Below, piece after piece: positions 47,165-56,766 of a stretch of DNA of 64,000 nucleotides. The stretch's first letter is position 1. Each line of letters starts with the position of its first letter. The stretch covers positions 1 to 64,000 of the forward strand of contig NZ_FOAP01000010.1 in assembly GCF_900109545.1 (NCBI RefSeq), written 5' to 3'. The notes beneath the pieces are model-generated. The model was given only the letters and a program-made list of their open reading frames with translations. It had not been told where the DNA came from and searched no databases. This stretch comes from Stigmatella aurantiaca (GTDB taxonomy: Bacteria > Myxococcota > Myxococcia > Myxococcales > Myxococcaceae). The position numbers and the translations under genes are program-made.

Positions 47165-49711
47165 GTGTCGCAGACGTGTTGCCAGGGTGTCACGTCCGCG
47201 GTGGGGGGCCGGTCCGCCTGGCCTGTTGCTCCCCGAAGCGCGCCTTTGCGGGTAAGCTCCCTGGCAGGTCCAAGACGGCCGGACCTTCTTTACGGCGGGG
47301 CCACCATTCCTTCCTCTTCTCCCCAGACCGCCATCCCCTTTGGCAAGTACGTCCTCATCAAGCGGCTCGCGGTGGGGGGAATGGCGGAGCTCTTTCTCGC
47401 GCAGGAACCGCCCAAGCCGGACTTGGTGGTCCTCAAGCGCATCCTTCCCTACCTCTCCGAGGAGCCGGAGTTCGTCCAGATGTTCCTGGACGAGGCGCGC
47501 ATCGCGGCGCAGCTGCACCACCCGAACATCGTCCAGGTGTCGGAGCTGGGGCGGCTGGAGAACACCATCTTCATCGCGATGGAGTTCGTCGAGGGCATCG
47601 ACCTGCGGCGCGTCATGCAGGAGGAGGGGAAGTTCGGCGCCAACGTGCCCTATGGCGTCGCAGCGGCCGTCTGCGCGCAGGTGGCCTCGGGGCTCGACTA
47701 CGCCCACCATTCCATCGGCGTGGATGGCCGGCCGCTGCAGCTCATCCACCGGGACGTCAGCCCCCAGAACGTGATGCTCGCCTATGACGGGCGGGTGAAG
47801 CTCGTGGACTTCGGCATCGCCAAGGCCGGCGCGTTCGTCGAGCGCAGCAAGCCGGGCGTCATCAAGGGCAAGTTCCTCTACCTGTCGCCGGAGCAGGTGG
47901 CCCAGGACAAGTTGGATCACCGGGCGGACATCTTCGCGCTCGGCACCATGCTGTACGAAATCACCACCGGCAAGAGCCCCTTCGCCAAGCCCACCACGGA
48001 AGGGATTCTCTTCGCCATCCGCTCCGAGGATCCGCCGCCCCCGCACCTCATCAAGGACGACTACCCCACGGAGCTGTCGCGCATCATCATGCGCTGCCTG
48101 CTGAAGGACCGGAACGTGCGCTACCAGCGCGCCTCGGAGGTGCAGAAGGACCTGGAGACGTTCCTCACCTCGGGCACCCTCAAGCAGAGCACGGACGTGG
48201 CCGACTACATCGCCCGGCTCATGGGCGAGGAGGAAGAGCGCACCGTCTTGCACATTCCCATCGCCGCCCCGGCGGGCCGCAAGGACGCGACCATGCCCAT
48301 GCCCATGGGGCTCTCGGCGCGTCCCAACCGCAAGCCCCTGGGCGAGAAGGCCGCCCCGCCGGCGTACGCCTCCGAGCCGGAGATGCCGACGCAGATGTCG
48401 CGCCCCCCGCCGCCCCCCGCGCCCAGCAAGGCCGAGGTGGACGAAGAGGTGGATGAAGCGGTGGACGAAGCGGCGGACGGCGAGGCGCATCGCGAGCCGG
48501 ACGACACCCTGGACCCCTATGAGGAGCGGGCGGCGGGGCCCCAGGCGCCGGACGAGGAGGACGAGGAAGACGAGCGGACCGCGGTGGGCACGCACCCCAT
48601 CCGGGCCTGGTCCGCCAACAACGACGGCGAGTTCACCGTGCCGGATCGCGGGCGCGCCAGCCGCCCGGGCATGGCCGCCGTGCCGTCCGCGCGCCGGCCC
48701 TCCCTGGCCATCGAGCCGAACACGGAGCCGCGCGCGCGCCGGCCCGCGGCTCCCCCCTCGCGCCGGCCGCTCGCCGAGGAGGAGGACGATGACGAGGACT
48801 CGCAGTCCATCTCCCTGACGCAGCCCACGGTGAACCAGCGGCTGCGGCCCGGGGCGGACGACGAGTCCTCCCGGTCCTTCTCCCAGACGCAGCCCACGCC
48901 CGCCCCGCGCGGCTCCCGTCCGTCCGCGCGGATGGTGCCCTGGGACGACGAGGCCCCCGCGGCCACGGACTCGGACCTGTCCGAAGAGGAGCTCTCCCGG
49001 TCGTTGCCCGGCGAGATGCTGCCCGAGGAGGAGGAGGCCACCGGCGGGTATGGGCCGGTGTCCGGGCCCCCCGCGAGGCGGGGCCGGGGCCTGCTGATCG
49101 CCGCGGTGGCGTTGCTGGCCGTGTTCGCCGGAGGTCTCTTCTGGGCCCTGAGCCCCAGCTCCAGCTCCGAGGATGCGTTCGGCGAGGATTCCTTGCAGCC
49201 CGTGCCGCTGCGGCGCACGGGGGGCCCGGTCCAGGCGCCCCCGGCCCGGCCCGAGGCGCCGCCGCCTGGGATGGATCCGGAAGAGGGAACGGGCCTCGCG
49301 GGGGCAAACGCCGGCCCGGCGCAGGCCCCCGCCGCCGGGGACAACCCATCAGGTTCTCCGGCCGGTACCGGGGAGCCGCCGCCGGAGCCGCCGCCCCTCG
49401 TGGCGGACAGTGCCCCGGTGGTTCCTCAGGCCCCCACGGCGGTGGAGGCCGCCACGCCCGGCGGCAAGAGCGCCCCGGCGAAGCTGGTGGCCGTGAAGTT
49501 CACCACCTCGTCGCGCACCGTGGTCATCTCGGTCGACGGCAAGCGGATTGAACCCAACAAGGTCGTCTCCTTGCCGGCCGGCCAAGTCAAGGTGAAGTAC
49601 GCCTGCTCCTCCGCCCGGAAGCCGACCCGGGGCAGCTTCAAGCAGATCCTCAAGCCGGACGACCGGGGAGCGATCGAGCTGCTCATCCCCTGCAGAAAAG
49701 GCCAAAAATAA
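47165..49711 (+). CDS. Eukaryotic-like Ser/Thr protein kinase (copy B)
   Basis: This kinase of up to 848 residues has its catalytic domain begin F-G-K-Y-V-L near residue 59. Motifs are A-V-G-G-M-A-E-L, L-K-R, H195-R-D-V-S-P-Q-N, D-F-G and S-P-E-Q. An acidic, Pro/Arg-rich linker (about 370-635) leads to a membrane helix (640-663) and a Pro-rich extracytoplasmic part ending in a small domain with C-S-S and C-R-K, perhaps disulfide-linked. The GTG at 47165 is the first in-frame start but has no ribosome-binding site, and the next 55 codons hold no ATG or GTG, so the true start is unsure. It is a paralogue of copy A (41198). Confidence 0.9.
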   Translation: MSQTCCQGVTSAVGGRSAWPVAPRSAPLRVSSLAGPRRPDLLYGGATIPSSSPQTAIPFGKYVLIKRLAVGGMAELFLAQEPPKPDLVVLKRILPYLSEEPEFVQMFLDEARIAAQLHHPNIVQVSELGRLENTIFIAMEFVEGIDLRRVMQEEGKFGANVPYGVAAAVCAQVASGLDYAHHSIGVDGRPLQLIHRDVSPQNVMLAYDGRVKLVDFGIAKAGAFVERSKPGVIKGKFLYLSPEQVAQDKLDHRADIFALGTMLYEITTGKSPFAKPTTEGILFAIRSEDPPPPHLIKDDYPTELSRIIMRCLLKDRNVRYQRASEVQKDLETFLTSGTLKQSTDVADYIARLMGEEEERTVLHIPIAAPAGRKDATMPMPMGLSARPNRKPLGEKAAPPAYASEPEMPTQMSRPPPPPAPSKAEVDEEVDEAVDEAADGEAHREPDDTLDPYEERAAGPQAPDEEDEEDERTAVGTHPIRAWSANNDGEFTVPDRGRASRPGMAAVPSARRPSLAIEPNTEPRARRPAAPPSRRPLAEEEDDDEDSQSISLTQPTVNQRLRPGADDESSRSFSQTQPTPAPRGSRPSARMVPWDDEAPAATDSDLSEEELSRSLPGEMLPEEEEATGGYGPVSGPPARRGRGLLIAAVALLAVFAGGLFWALSPSSSSEDAFGEDSLQPVPLRRTGGPVQAPPARPEAPPPGMDPEEGTGLAGANAGPAQAPAAGDNPSGSPAGTGEPPPEPPPLVADSAPVVPQAPTAVEAATPGGKSAPAKLVAVKFTTSSRTVVISVDGKRIEPNKVVSLPAGQVKVKYACSSARKPTRGSFKQILKPDDRGAIELLIPCRKGQK

Positions 49712-49869
49712 CAGGCACTTGGCGGGGTATATGGTGCACACCCCTAGGGGCGGACAAGTGGGCCTGAGTACGCTTGAGTGCCCTTAAGTCGTTGGAATCC
49801 CTAGGTTTTTGGCTTCCAGAGTTGCGTTTACACGTGTCAGAGGGGCTCTTAGAATCCCGCCCCGACACC

Positions 49870-50676
49870 ATGGCACGCCAGACGAAGCAGAAAAACATAG
49901 TGAGAAAGCGGAGTTACCCCGCCGCACGGCTTGCCCGGCAGCAGCAACCGTTGGCGCCGGAACCCAATCGGCTCGTGAAGGTGTGGCGGCGCGTTCTCGA
50001 GCGCCGGCTGCGCACGCGGCTGCGCGCGAAAGTGGCCATCGAGATCCACGACAACACGCACACGATGCTCACGTTCCAGCGGCAGCGCGCGTTGTGGCGG
50101 CTGCGGCTGCACCACATGTTCCTCGCCGCGCCGGACGATGTGCTCCAGGCGCTGGCGGAGTTCGTGAGGGAAGGGGACGCGGAGGCCAGCCTGCGCCTGG
50201 ATCGCTTCATCGAGCGCAACAAGGCCTACATCCGGCGGGTGTCTCCGGCGCAGATGCGCAAACGCCTGAGGTTGGATCCGGTGGGCCGCCACCATGATCT
50301 CGGCCGTATCTTCGAGCGGCTCAACGAGCGGTACTTCGAGAGCCGGATCAGCGCGGCCATCACCTACGGGCCGGCGCCCCGGGTGAAGGGCCCGCGCAAG
50401 AGCATCAAGATGGGCTCTTACTCGGCGGACTCGAAGGTGATTCGCATCCACCCCGCGCTGGATCAGCCGGTGGTGCCCCGGTACTTCGTCGAGTGGATCG
50501 TCTTCCACGAGATGCTGCACCACGTGTACCGGGCGCGCCGGGGCGAGGATGGGCGCCGGTGCGTCCACCCGCCGGAGTTCATGGAGCACGAGCGGCGCTT
50601 CCACGACTTCAAGCGGGCCCAGGCCTGGGAGCTGGAGAACCTGGACCTGCTGCTGCGCGCCCGTATCGGGGACTGA
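49870..50676 (+). CDS. SprT-like zinc metallopeptidase-domain protein
   Basis: This 268-residue protein has a basic N-terminus and a long helical region, then a SprT-like zinc site: I-V-F-H-E-M-L-H-H-V-Y (HExxH) with a third His in F-M-E-H-E-R-R-F-H-D-F. The preceding G-S-Y-S-A-D-S-K-V-I-R-I-H-P-A-L-D strand is typical of the SprT/Spartan group. ATG 49870 was chosen; a start at 49774 would add a less likely segment. DNA-protein crosslink repair is a family idea only. Confidence 0.85.
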   Translation: MARQTKQKNIVRKRSYPAARLARQQQPLAPEPNRLVKVWRRVLERRLRTRLRAKVAIEIHDNTHTMLTFQRQRALWRLRLHHMFLAAPDDVLQALAEFVREGDAEASLRLDRFIERNKAYIRRVSPAQMRKRLRLDPVGRHHDLGRIFERLNERYFESRISAAITYGPAPRVKGPRKSIKMGSYSADSKVIRIHPALDQPVVPRYFVEWIVFHEMLHHVYRARRGEDGRRCVHPPEFMEHERRFHDFKRAQAWELENLDLLLRARIGD

Positions 50677-50705
50677 GGCTGCGCGCGGCGTTCACCCCCC
50701 CTCGC

Positions 50706-51893
50706 TCACGGCAGGATGAGGCCCCCCGGGCTTCGCTTGCCGGGGGAGGGGGCCGGGGGCTGGGGCGCGCCCACGGGAGGCAGGGCGCCCATCTGCGGCC
50801 CCGCGAGCTGGAGCAGCTTCTCGAAGAGGCGCTCCGCGAAGCGGGAGAAGGGCTCCTCGGGACCATGGAAGAGCCTGCGGGCCTCGGCCCGGGCCACCTG
50901 GGCCACCGGAGCCCTGCCACCGCGCTCGAAGAAGTCCGCCATCCGCCACAGCCGCAGGCCGTAGAGCCGCCGCATCCCGGGGGTGAAGAAGGCCCTCGCC
51001 AGGGCGCGCGCCGCCTGCAGGGTCTGCTCCTCACGCTGGGGGCCGGAGAGCGCGAGCGGGCTGGCGGCAATCTCATCCACCTTCTGCACCACCTTGCGCA
51101 GCTCCTCCTCGGGGGGCAGCCACTGGGAGATCTCCGGCGTCTCGTGCAGGGTGTGGCCCTCCAGCACGCCCCGCACATCCTCGGGCTCGGGGGCGGGCAC
51201 GGTGGGCTCGGCGGTGGCGGGCTGGACGCCGTGGTGCCGCAGGGCGAGCTCCAAGTCCGTGGGGAAGGGCGTGCGCGAGCGCAGGTTGAGGGCCGCGGCC
51301 TCGGCGAGCCGCGCGGCGCCTTCCTCCTGGGAGAGCTCCACCGCGAGCCCCTCGTCGCGCGTCTCCTTGACGCGCCGGCGGTAGCTGCCCCGGGTGATGT
51401 CCACGAGCGACAGCTCCAGCACCCCCAGCTCATCCGAGAGCACGGCCTGCGTGCATTCGATGCCGCCGCCCCGGAGGTACCGGCCGAGCAGCAGCGCGCG
51501 CTGGCCCTCGCCGGTGATGCCGGTGATGAGCGCGGGGAGGGGCTCGGGGGGCTCGGCCGCGCGGGGCGGCTCCGCGGGCGGGCGAGGCGCCTCGGCGACG
51601 GCGATGCCCCGGGAGCGCAGGCGGTAGAGGGCCTTCTTCGCCGCCTTGGCCACGGGCTTCACGCCCGACTGGGACAGGGCCTCGGCCAGCGCGGGGCTTC
51701 CGGCCAGAACCGAGCCCTCCAGCAGGGCCTCCACGAGCGGGGCGGGCAGGGCTTCCACGGCGGAGGCGGGGGCGCCCGCCACGTCCTGCGCCAGGGCTCG
51801 GGCCTGCGTCACGGCTTCGGCGGGAAAGTCCGGCAGGGCGGCACCGGTTCGGAGCGCCTCGAACAGGGCGCGGGGCTCGGCGGGGGTCGGCAT
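50706..51893 (-). CDS. Conserved hypothetical protein, Ala/Glu-rich helical
   Basis: This 395-residue cytoplasmic protein is Ala/Leu/Glu/Pro-rich. It has a short N-terminal helical domain (1-90), a Pro-rich linker (95-115) and a beta-containing middle (A-L-I-T-G-I-T-G-E-G-Q-R-A-L-L-L-G-R-Y, V-L-E-L-S-L-V-D-I-T-R-G). A helical C-terminal half (300-370) ends in a Pro tail. I do not recognise the family. It converges with the SprT-like gene. Third-position GC agrees with its neighbours, so it is a real gene. Confidence 0.72.
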   Translation of the reverse strand: MPTPAEPRALFEALRTGAALPDFPAEAVTQARALAQDVAGAPASAVEALPAPLVEALLEGSVLAGSPALAEALSQSGVKPVAKAAKKALYRLRSRGIAVAEAPRPPAEPPRAAEPPEPLPALITGITGEGQRALLLGRYLRGGGIECTQAVLSDELGVLELSLVDITRGSYRRRVKETRDEGLAVELSQEEGAARLAEAAALNLRSRTPFPTDLELALRHHGVQPATAEPTVPAPEPEDVRGVLEGHTLHETPEISQWLPPEEELRKVVQKVDEIAASPLALSGPQREEQTLQAARALARAFFTPGMRRLYGLRLWRMADFFERGGRAPVAQVARAEARRLFHGPEEPFSRFAERLFEKLLQLAGPQMGALPPVGAPQPPAPSPGKRSPGGLILP

Positions 51894-52043
51894 GGAAGCG
51901 CCTTCTACTCCCCCTCTATCAGGAGGGGCCAGGGGTGGGCGGAAGTAAGACAGTCACCTTGGCAGCCGGGAAGGGCTGGGGTATAGGCGCTTCACGGGCC
52001 GGGAGTGTGCTGGCGGGGCCCGTGGCTTGTTGGGAGGAGACGC

Positions 52044-52382
52044 ATGAAGCGCATGGGCATGGCGATGGCGGTCCTGGGGCTGACGGGTGGCGTGCTGTTC
52101 GCCCCGGGCGTGGGACACGCCTGCGAGGGCCACGCGAAGGCCGTTCCGGAGCCTGCCGAGGCGAAGCCCGGGAAGGTCCAGCCGCTCCAGGAGGTGGACG
52201 AGCTGCTGAGCGCCAAGTGCCAGTGCAGCAGCAAGGCGGACTGCACCTGCAAGAAGGGCGCGTGTGAGTGCGCCCGGTGCAAGGGGGGCCGCCGCCACGT
52301 GATGGATGCGCTGCGAGATCAGGACACGGGGCTGAAGCTGGAGGACGCGCGCCGTGACGCGTCCGCCGGCATCTTCATCTGA
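52044..52382 (+). CDS. Cys-rich exported small protein (metallothionein-like tail)
   Basis: This 112-residue protein has a signal peptide (M-K-R-M-G-M-A-M-A to G-V-G-H-A, cleavage near residue 26) and a Pro/Ala/Lys spacer. A dense cysteine segment follows (about 57-80): C-Q-C, then C-x-C, C-E-C and C-x-x-C within 24 residues, with lysines between. That recalls metallothioneins and copper-binding peptides. GGAGGA precedes the ATG. It could bind Cu, Zn or Cd outside the inner membrane. No metal regulator or pump gene is adjacent. Confidence 0.78.
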   Translation: MKRMGMAMAVLGLTGGVLFAPGVGHACEGHAKAVPEPAEAKPGKVQPLQEVDELLSAKCQCSSKADCTCKKGACECARCKGGRRHVMDALRDQDTGLKLEDARRDASAGIFI

Positions 52383-52388
52383 CCGGCG

Positions 52389-53003
52389 TTACTGCCGGAC
52401 CGAATCGCCACCCGCCGCCGCGGCGCCGGGCCGCTCGCCCTCGGAGACCAGCACGGGCCAGCCGCGCGCCATCGCCTCGCGGAAGAAGACGGCCAGCTCC
52501 CGGCGGCAGGTGTTCACCACGCCCAGGAACGGATCAATGAGCGACTCCTCGCCCAGGCTGTGCGGGGCGCTCAGCTCCACGGGCGTGCCGCAGCGCTCGC
52601 AGCGGATGGACACGGGCCGCACCAGCGACACGGGCACCGCGTAGCGGGCGTTGCAGCTGGCGCACTTCCACACCAGCGCGCGCTCGCCGGCCTCGCGGCG
52701 GGCCAGCTGCTCCAGCTCATCGGCCAGGCGCAGCAGGGCGGGCAAGTCGTGCGGCGGCTGGGCGAACACGGCCGAGGGGCCAAAGCCCTCGCCCGGAGAG
52801 CCCAGCCGGGGCGGCAAGTCGCTCTGGAGCAGCGAGCGCAGCCGGTCCCGGGCGCGGATGTCCCGGAACTCGGCGCTGGCCAGCGCGCGCTCGACGGCCT
52901 CCGGCACGGGGGGGAGCTGCGGCTCGAGACGGTCTTCATCCGGCAGGGACTGAGGATGATCGACCAGACGGAAAGCAGGGACGGAAAGGAATCGGAAACC
53001 CAC
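52389..53003 (-). CDS. Zinc-ribbon protein of unknown function
   Basis: This 204-residue protein has an acidic/Pro-rich N-terminal half, then a CxxC zinc ribbon (W-K-C-A-S-C and I-R-C-E-R-C-G, residues about 113-139). A final helical part with C-R-R-E-L-A-V-F-F-R-E-A-M follows. Myxobacteria have many such MJ0042-like ribbons in signalling proteins. No catalytic motif is visible. It starts 69 bases before the nadA stop on the same strand and is convergent with the Cys-rich gene. Confidence 0.7.
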   Translation of the reverse strand: MGFRFLSVPAFRLVDHPQSLPDEDRLEPQLPPVPEAVERALASAEFRDIRARDRLRSLLQSDLPPRLGSPGEGFGPSAVFAQPPHDLPALLRLADELEQLARREAGERALVWKCASCNARYAVPVSLVRPVSIRCERCGTPVELSAPHSLGEESLIDPFLGVVNTCRRELAVFFREAMARGWPVLVSEGERPGAAAAGGDSVRQ

Positions 53004-53072
53004 GCCGGATCCATCGCACCCCCGCCCCTCCGGCGCAAGGTGCGTGTTTGGAGCTTGCGCCGACGCTGTGCG

Positions 53073-54014
53073 TCAGGACCACTCGAGCATGCGCTGCAAG
53101 GGGGCCCGGGCGGCGGTCTGCAAGTGTTCGGGAAGGATCAGCTCCGGGGTCCGGTCCCGCATGCACTGGTAGAGCTTCTCCAGGGTGTTGAGCCGCATGT
53201 ACGGGCACTCGTTGCACGCACAGCCGTTGTCGGGCGGGGCGGGGATATAGGTCTTCTGCGGGGCCTTGAGCTTCATCTGGTGGAGGATGCCGGCCTCCGT
53301 CACGACGATGAACTTCTGCTTCGGGCTGGCCACCACGTAATCGAGGATGCCCTTGGTGGAGCCGATGAAGTCCGCGTGCCGCAGCACCGGCTGCTCGCAC
53401 TCCGGGTGGGCCACCACCTCGGCGTCCGGATGCTCGACCTTGAGCTGGACGAGCTTCTTCTCGCTGAAGATTTCGTGGACGATGCAGCTGCCCGGCCACA
53501 GCACCATGTCCCGGCCCGTCTGCTTCATCACGTGCCTGCCCAGGTGTTGATCCGGCGCGAAGAGGATCTGCCGGTCCTTGGGCACCTGGTGGACGATCTT
53601 CACCGCGTTGGAGGACGTGCAGATGACGTCGCTCATCGCCTTCACCGCCGCGGAGCTGTTCACGTAGCTCACCACGAACGCGTCCGGATGTTTGGCTTTG
53701 AACGCTTGGAAGGCCGCGGGGGGGCACCGGTCCGACAAGGAGCAGCCCGCCTTCAAGTCAGGCAGCAACACCTGCTTGGTGGGGTTCAGAATCTTCGCCG
53801 TCTCCGCCATGAAGTGCACACCGCAGAAGACGATGACGTCCGCGTCCGTCTTCGCCGCCGCCTGCGCCAGGGCCAGACTGTCTCCCACGAAGTCCGCTAC
53901 ATCCTGGATTTCACTCTCCTGGTAATAGTGTGCCAGGACAACCGCGTTGAGAGACTTCTTCAGCGCGTTGATCTTCGACTCAAGGTCCACGTCGGTGTCC
54001 GCTTCGAGGCTCAT
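53073..54014 (-). CDS. nadA: Quinolinate synthase
   Basis: This 313-residue protein makes quinolinate from iminoaspartate and dihydroxyacetone phosphate with a [4Fe-4S] cluster. Three-fold pseudosymmetry is visible. It has A-H-Y-Y-Q and G-D-S-L near the start, the first Cys ligand in K-A-G-C-S-L-S-D, the second in A-H-P-E-C-E-Q-P and the third in [19 protein letters not shown] and Y-V-N-S-S-A-A-V-K agree with NadA. ATG 54014 follows from the conserved start. nadB and nadC are not in the window. Its leader holds a small hairpin. Confidence 0.95.
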   Translation of the reverse strand: MSLEADTDVDLESKINALKKSLNAVVLAHYYQESEIQDVADFVGDSLALAQAAAKTDADVIVFCGVHFMAETAKILNPTKQVLLPDLKAGCSLSDRCPPAAFQAFKAKHPDAFVVSYVNSSAAVKAMSDVICTSSNAVKIVHQVPKDRQILFAPDQHLGRHVMKQTGRDMVLWPGSCIVHEIFSEKKLVQLKVEHPDAEVVAHPECEQPVLRHADFIGSTKGILDYVVASPKQKFIVVTEAGILHQMKLKAPQKTYIPAPPDNGCACNECPYMRLNTLEKLYQCMRDRTPELILPEHLQTAARAPLQRMLEWS

Positions 54015-54348
54015 CCATCCTCCGTCAGGGAGGGATTTAACTGGGCCTCCCGCTGGGGGCCAGCCCCGGGAGGACGGCTGCAACACTTCACCGTTCTTCC
54101 GGGGAAACAGGAAAGCTTCATCCTGATCAGAACGGCTAAGGGGGCAGGGTTCTTTCCGGTGAGGGGTGAAACCGGAGGGGCCTCCTTCTTTTCAGCCTCG
54201 AAAGCGGTTACGGTTTTGCTTTGCTGGCTTCGCCCCCTGGGTCGTGCCGTTGACGGCAAGCCGGGTGCTCCCTGGCGCGCATGGTGATGGGAAGCGGTTC
54301 CCTCCATGGTGCCATGGCGCATCCCATAGGCGCGTGGCTCGGAGGTAG
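54015..54348. promoter_or_regulatory. Divergent intergenic region nadA / receiver-PilZ gene
   Basis: This 334-base stretch between divergent genes carries a 7-base stem (CCTCCCG 54046-54052 with CGGGAGG 54067-54073) in the nadA leader. A second hairpin (ccggt/accgg, 54156-54175) lies nearer the middle. No gene is seen. Promoters for both directions are expected here. The known NAD riboswitch of acidobacterial nadA leaders was not recognised. Confidence 0.4.
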
Positions 54349-56766
54349 GTGTTGATGGTCTCGCACGAGCAGTCGGTGTTGATCGTCCACCCGGATCCGG
54401 TGTTACGGGCTGGGCTGGTGTCCGCGTTGGCCCCCCGGAAAATCATCGCGGTGTCGTCGCGGGATGACGCGGCGCGCACCCTGGCCGAACGGGTGCCGGA
54501 CGTGGTGCTGGCGGACGTGGTGGAGGCCCGCCGCTTCATCCGGGACCTGGACCGGCTGGCGCCCGCGGCCATGCGGGTGTTCCTCTGTCCCCAGTCCCAG
54601 TCGCAGGAGCTGCGCGAGCTGGTGGACGTGGCGGCCGAGGGGCATGAGTTCCACACGGTGGACCCCACGGTGCCGGTGGAGGAGATGGCGCGCAGCCTGC
54701 GCGAGCTGATGCGCCAGCGCGCCTCCGTGCGCGTGCCCACCCTGGGGCTGGAGGCCGTCTTCCTGGTGGAGGGCCAGCCGCTGCGCGCCCAGTGCTTGAA
54801 CGTGGGCAACGAGGGCGTGCTGCTGAAGCTGCCCGTGGACGCTCCCATCGAGCAGCTGCCGCCGGGCACGCGCATCTTCGACTTGCGCCTGGAGCGCGCC
54901 GGGCAGGTGATGCTGCGCACCAACGGCTTCGTGCGGCACCTGGGGCTGGAGCGCGCCCCGGGGGATGCCTGGTTCCGCGTGGGCATCCAGCTGGAGCGCA
55001 CGGGCACCGGCATCGGCCACGTGGAGCTGGCCACGCTCAACGACATGGTGCGGGTGCTGGCGGTGCTGCGGCGCGCGCTGCGGCGCAGCGGCACGCTCCA
55101 GTGCACGCTGGTGCAGGGGGTGCGCCGCCGGGAGGAGCTGCAGGCCTCGCTCGTCGAGGAGACGGCCGAGGGGCCCGCCGTGCTGCGCTGCGCGCTGCCG
55201 CTGCGCTGGACCGTGGCGGTGGGGGACGTCGTCCAGCTCGTCTTCGACCTGAGCGGCAAGAGCTACCACGGCTGGGCCGCGGTGGTGCGCACCGAGGCCG
55301 ACGGCTTCATCCTGTCGATGCCGCGCAGCCTGTCCATGTACCACCGGCGCAGCAGCATGCGCTTCACGGCCGGGGAGGAGCAGACCTTCTCGGTCGCCTA
55401 CGTGTCGCCGCTGACGGGCGAGCGCATGGAGTACCCGGTGATGGACCTGCACCCGCTGGGCCTGTCGTTCGCCTACGACGCGGCCCGTGACGTGCTGCCC
55501 GTGGGGCTCATCATCGACAACTTCACCCTGGTGCTGCCGGATGGCACCCGGGCCCCGTGCAGCGCGGAGGTGCGCGACAGCTCCCCGCTGCTCAGCCACG
55601 CGGTGGGCGGCATGGCCCGGCCCTTCCGCTGCGGCATGCGCCTGCTCAACGTGCAGCCCGAGGCGCGCCAGGTGGTGATGGACGCCTTCGTCCAGGCGCG
55701 CTGCCCCCAGGTGCGCGATGGCCGCACGGAGCCGTTCCAGAACGTGTGGGAGCTGGCCCGGGCCGTGCACCTCTTCCACCCGGACTACCCCTTCGAGGAG
55801 GGGCCTCACCTGGCCACGCTGGAGGACACGCACCGCAAGCTGGCGGGCGTGCCCGAGGGGCTCTTCCGCACCTTCCTGTACTGCGAGGGCGACCAGCTCC
55901 TGGGCCACGTGTCCGGGGTGCGCACGCACTCGCGCACGTGGATGGTGCAGCACCTGATGGTGATGCCCACGGTGCGCCGGGGCGAGAACATCTCCCGCGA
56001 GCTGCCCGCCCTCAACGTGGACTACGCCGAGGCGCTGGAGGATGTGCACTACATGCGCATCTTCTGGCGCTTGCAGAACAAGTGGCCCGACCGCGTCTTC
56101 GGGTGGATTGCCCGCACCATGCACATCGAGGGGCTCACCGAGCTCCAGACGATGAACTACACGCGGGTGCCCCTCACCCAGCCCCTGCGCACGCGGCGCG
56201 GCCTGCCCACGGTGCGGCCCGCGACGCCGGCGGACCTGAAGTGGCTGGAGGGCCACCTGCGCGAGCGCGGGGAAGTCGTGCGGCTGATGGCCGATGACCT
56301 GCTGGCCCCCGAGGCGCGGATGCCCACGCTGGCCGCGCGCTACGCCCCGCACGGCATCCACCGGGGCCGCTCCCTCTTCGTGGTGGAAGGGGAGAACGCG
56401 CCGCTCGCCCTGGCCCTGGCCGAAGAGGCCACGCCGGGGCTGAGCTGGGCGGAGATGACGTCGGCCTTCTCCTTTGTCGTGCCCGAGGCGCACCACCCCC
56501 GGGCCGCCGAGGCGCGCGAGGCGCTCGCGGCCCACTGCGTGGAGCACTACCGGCAGCAGGGCAAACGCTCCGCGCTGGCCCTGGTCCAGGACGACGAGGT
56601 GGAGGGGCTGGTGGCCATGGGGTTCCAGTGGAGCTGCCGGGTGGCCAAGTGGACCTTCCACCGGAGCACGGCGCGCACCTGGCACATGCTCATGGCCGCC
56701 GTCTTCGAGCGGCTCCGGGCCCGGTCTCCCCGGGTGCTGGGACAGGACGAGGAGCGGACGGATTGA
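54349..56766 (+). CDS. Receiver-like, PilZ and GNAT-like multidomain protein
   Basis: In this 805-residue protein, residues 8-110 look like a receiver domain (V-L-I-V-H-P-D-P, V-V-L-A-D-V-V with the acceptor-like Asp). Residues about 125-235 form a beta-rich PilZ-like unit and 325-440 a second one with Y-H-R-R-S-S-M-R (R-x3-R-type motif) and a G-L-S-F turn. The C-terminal half (about 460-790) has GNAT-like strands such as T-V-R-P-A-T-P-A-D-L and L-M-V-M-P-T-V-R-R-G-E. It probably links c-di-GMP to an acyltransferase-like output. It starts a three-gene coupled unit: its TGA overlaps the next TTG start. Confidence 0.8.
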   Translation: MLMVSHEQSVLIVHPDPVLRAGLVSALAPRKIIAVSSRDDAARTLAERVPDVVLADVVEARRFIRDLDRLAPAAMRVFLCPQSQSQELRELVDVAAEGHEFHTVDPTVPVEEMARSLRELMRQRASVRVPTLGLEAVFLVEGQPLRAQCLNVGNEGVLLKLPVDAPIEQLPPGTRIFDLRLERAGQVMLRTNGFVRHLGLERAPGDAWFRVGIQLERTGTGIGHVELATLNDMVRVLAVLRRALRRSGTLQCTLVQGVRRREELQASLVEETAEGPAVLRCALPLRWTVAVGDVVQLVFDLSGKSYHGWAAVVRTEADGFILSMPRSLSMYHRRSSMRFTAGEEQTFSVAYVSPLTGERMEYPVMDLHPLGLSFAYDAARDVLPVGLIIDNFTLVLPDGTRAPCSAEVRDSSPLLSHAVGGMARPFRCGMRLLNVQPEARQVVMDAFVQARCPQVRDGRTEPFQNVWELARAVHLFHPDYPFEEGPHLATLEDTHRKLAGVPEGLFRTFLYCEGDQLLGHVSGVRTHSRTWMVQHLMVMPTVRRGENISRELPALNVDYAEALEDVHYMRIFWRLQNKWPDRVFGWIARTMHIEGLTELQTMNYTRVPLTQPLRTRRGLPTVRPATPADLKWLEGHLRERGEVVRLMADDLLAPEARMPTLAARYAPHGIHRGRSLFVVEGENAPLALALAEEATPGLSWAEMTSAFSFVVPEAHHPRAAEAREALAAHCVEHYRQQGKRSALALVQDDEVEGLVAMGFQWSCRVAKWTFHRSTARTWHMLMAAVFERLRARSPRVLGQDEERTD

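Noticed and set aside
54015-54348. NAD riboswitch in the nadA leader
   Set aside because: Only short GC hairpins are seen; the conserved core of the known nadA-linked aptamer was not recognised.
54403-56685. A 760-codon minus-strand frame opposite the receiver-PilZ gene
   Set aside because: Composition (His/Gln/Arg/Ala-rich) and lack of motifs mark it as a shadow of the plus-strand gene.
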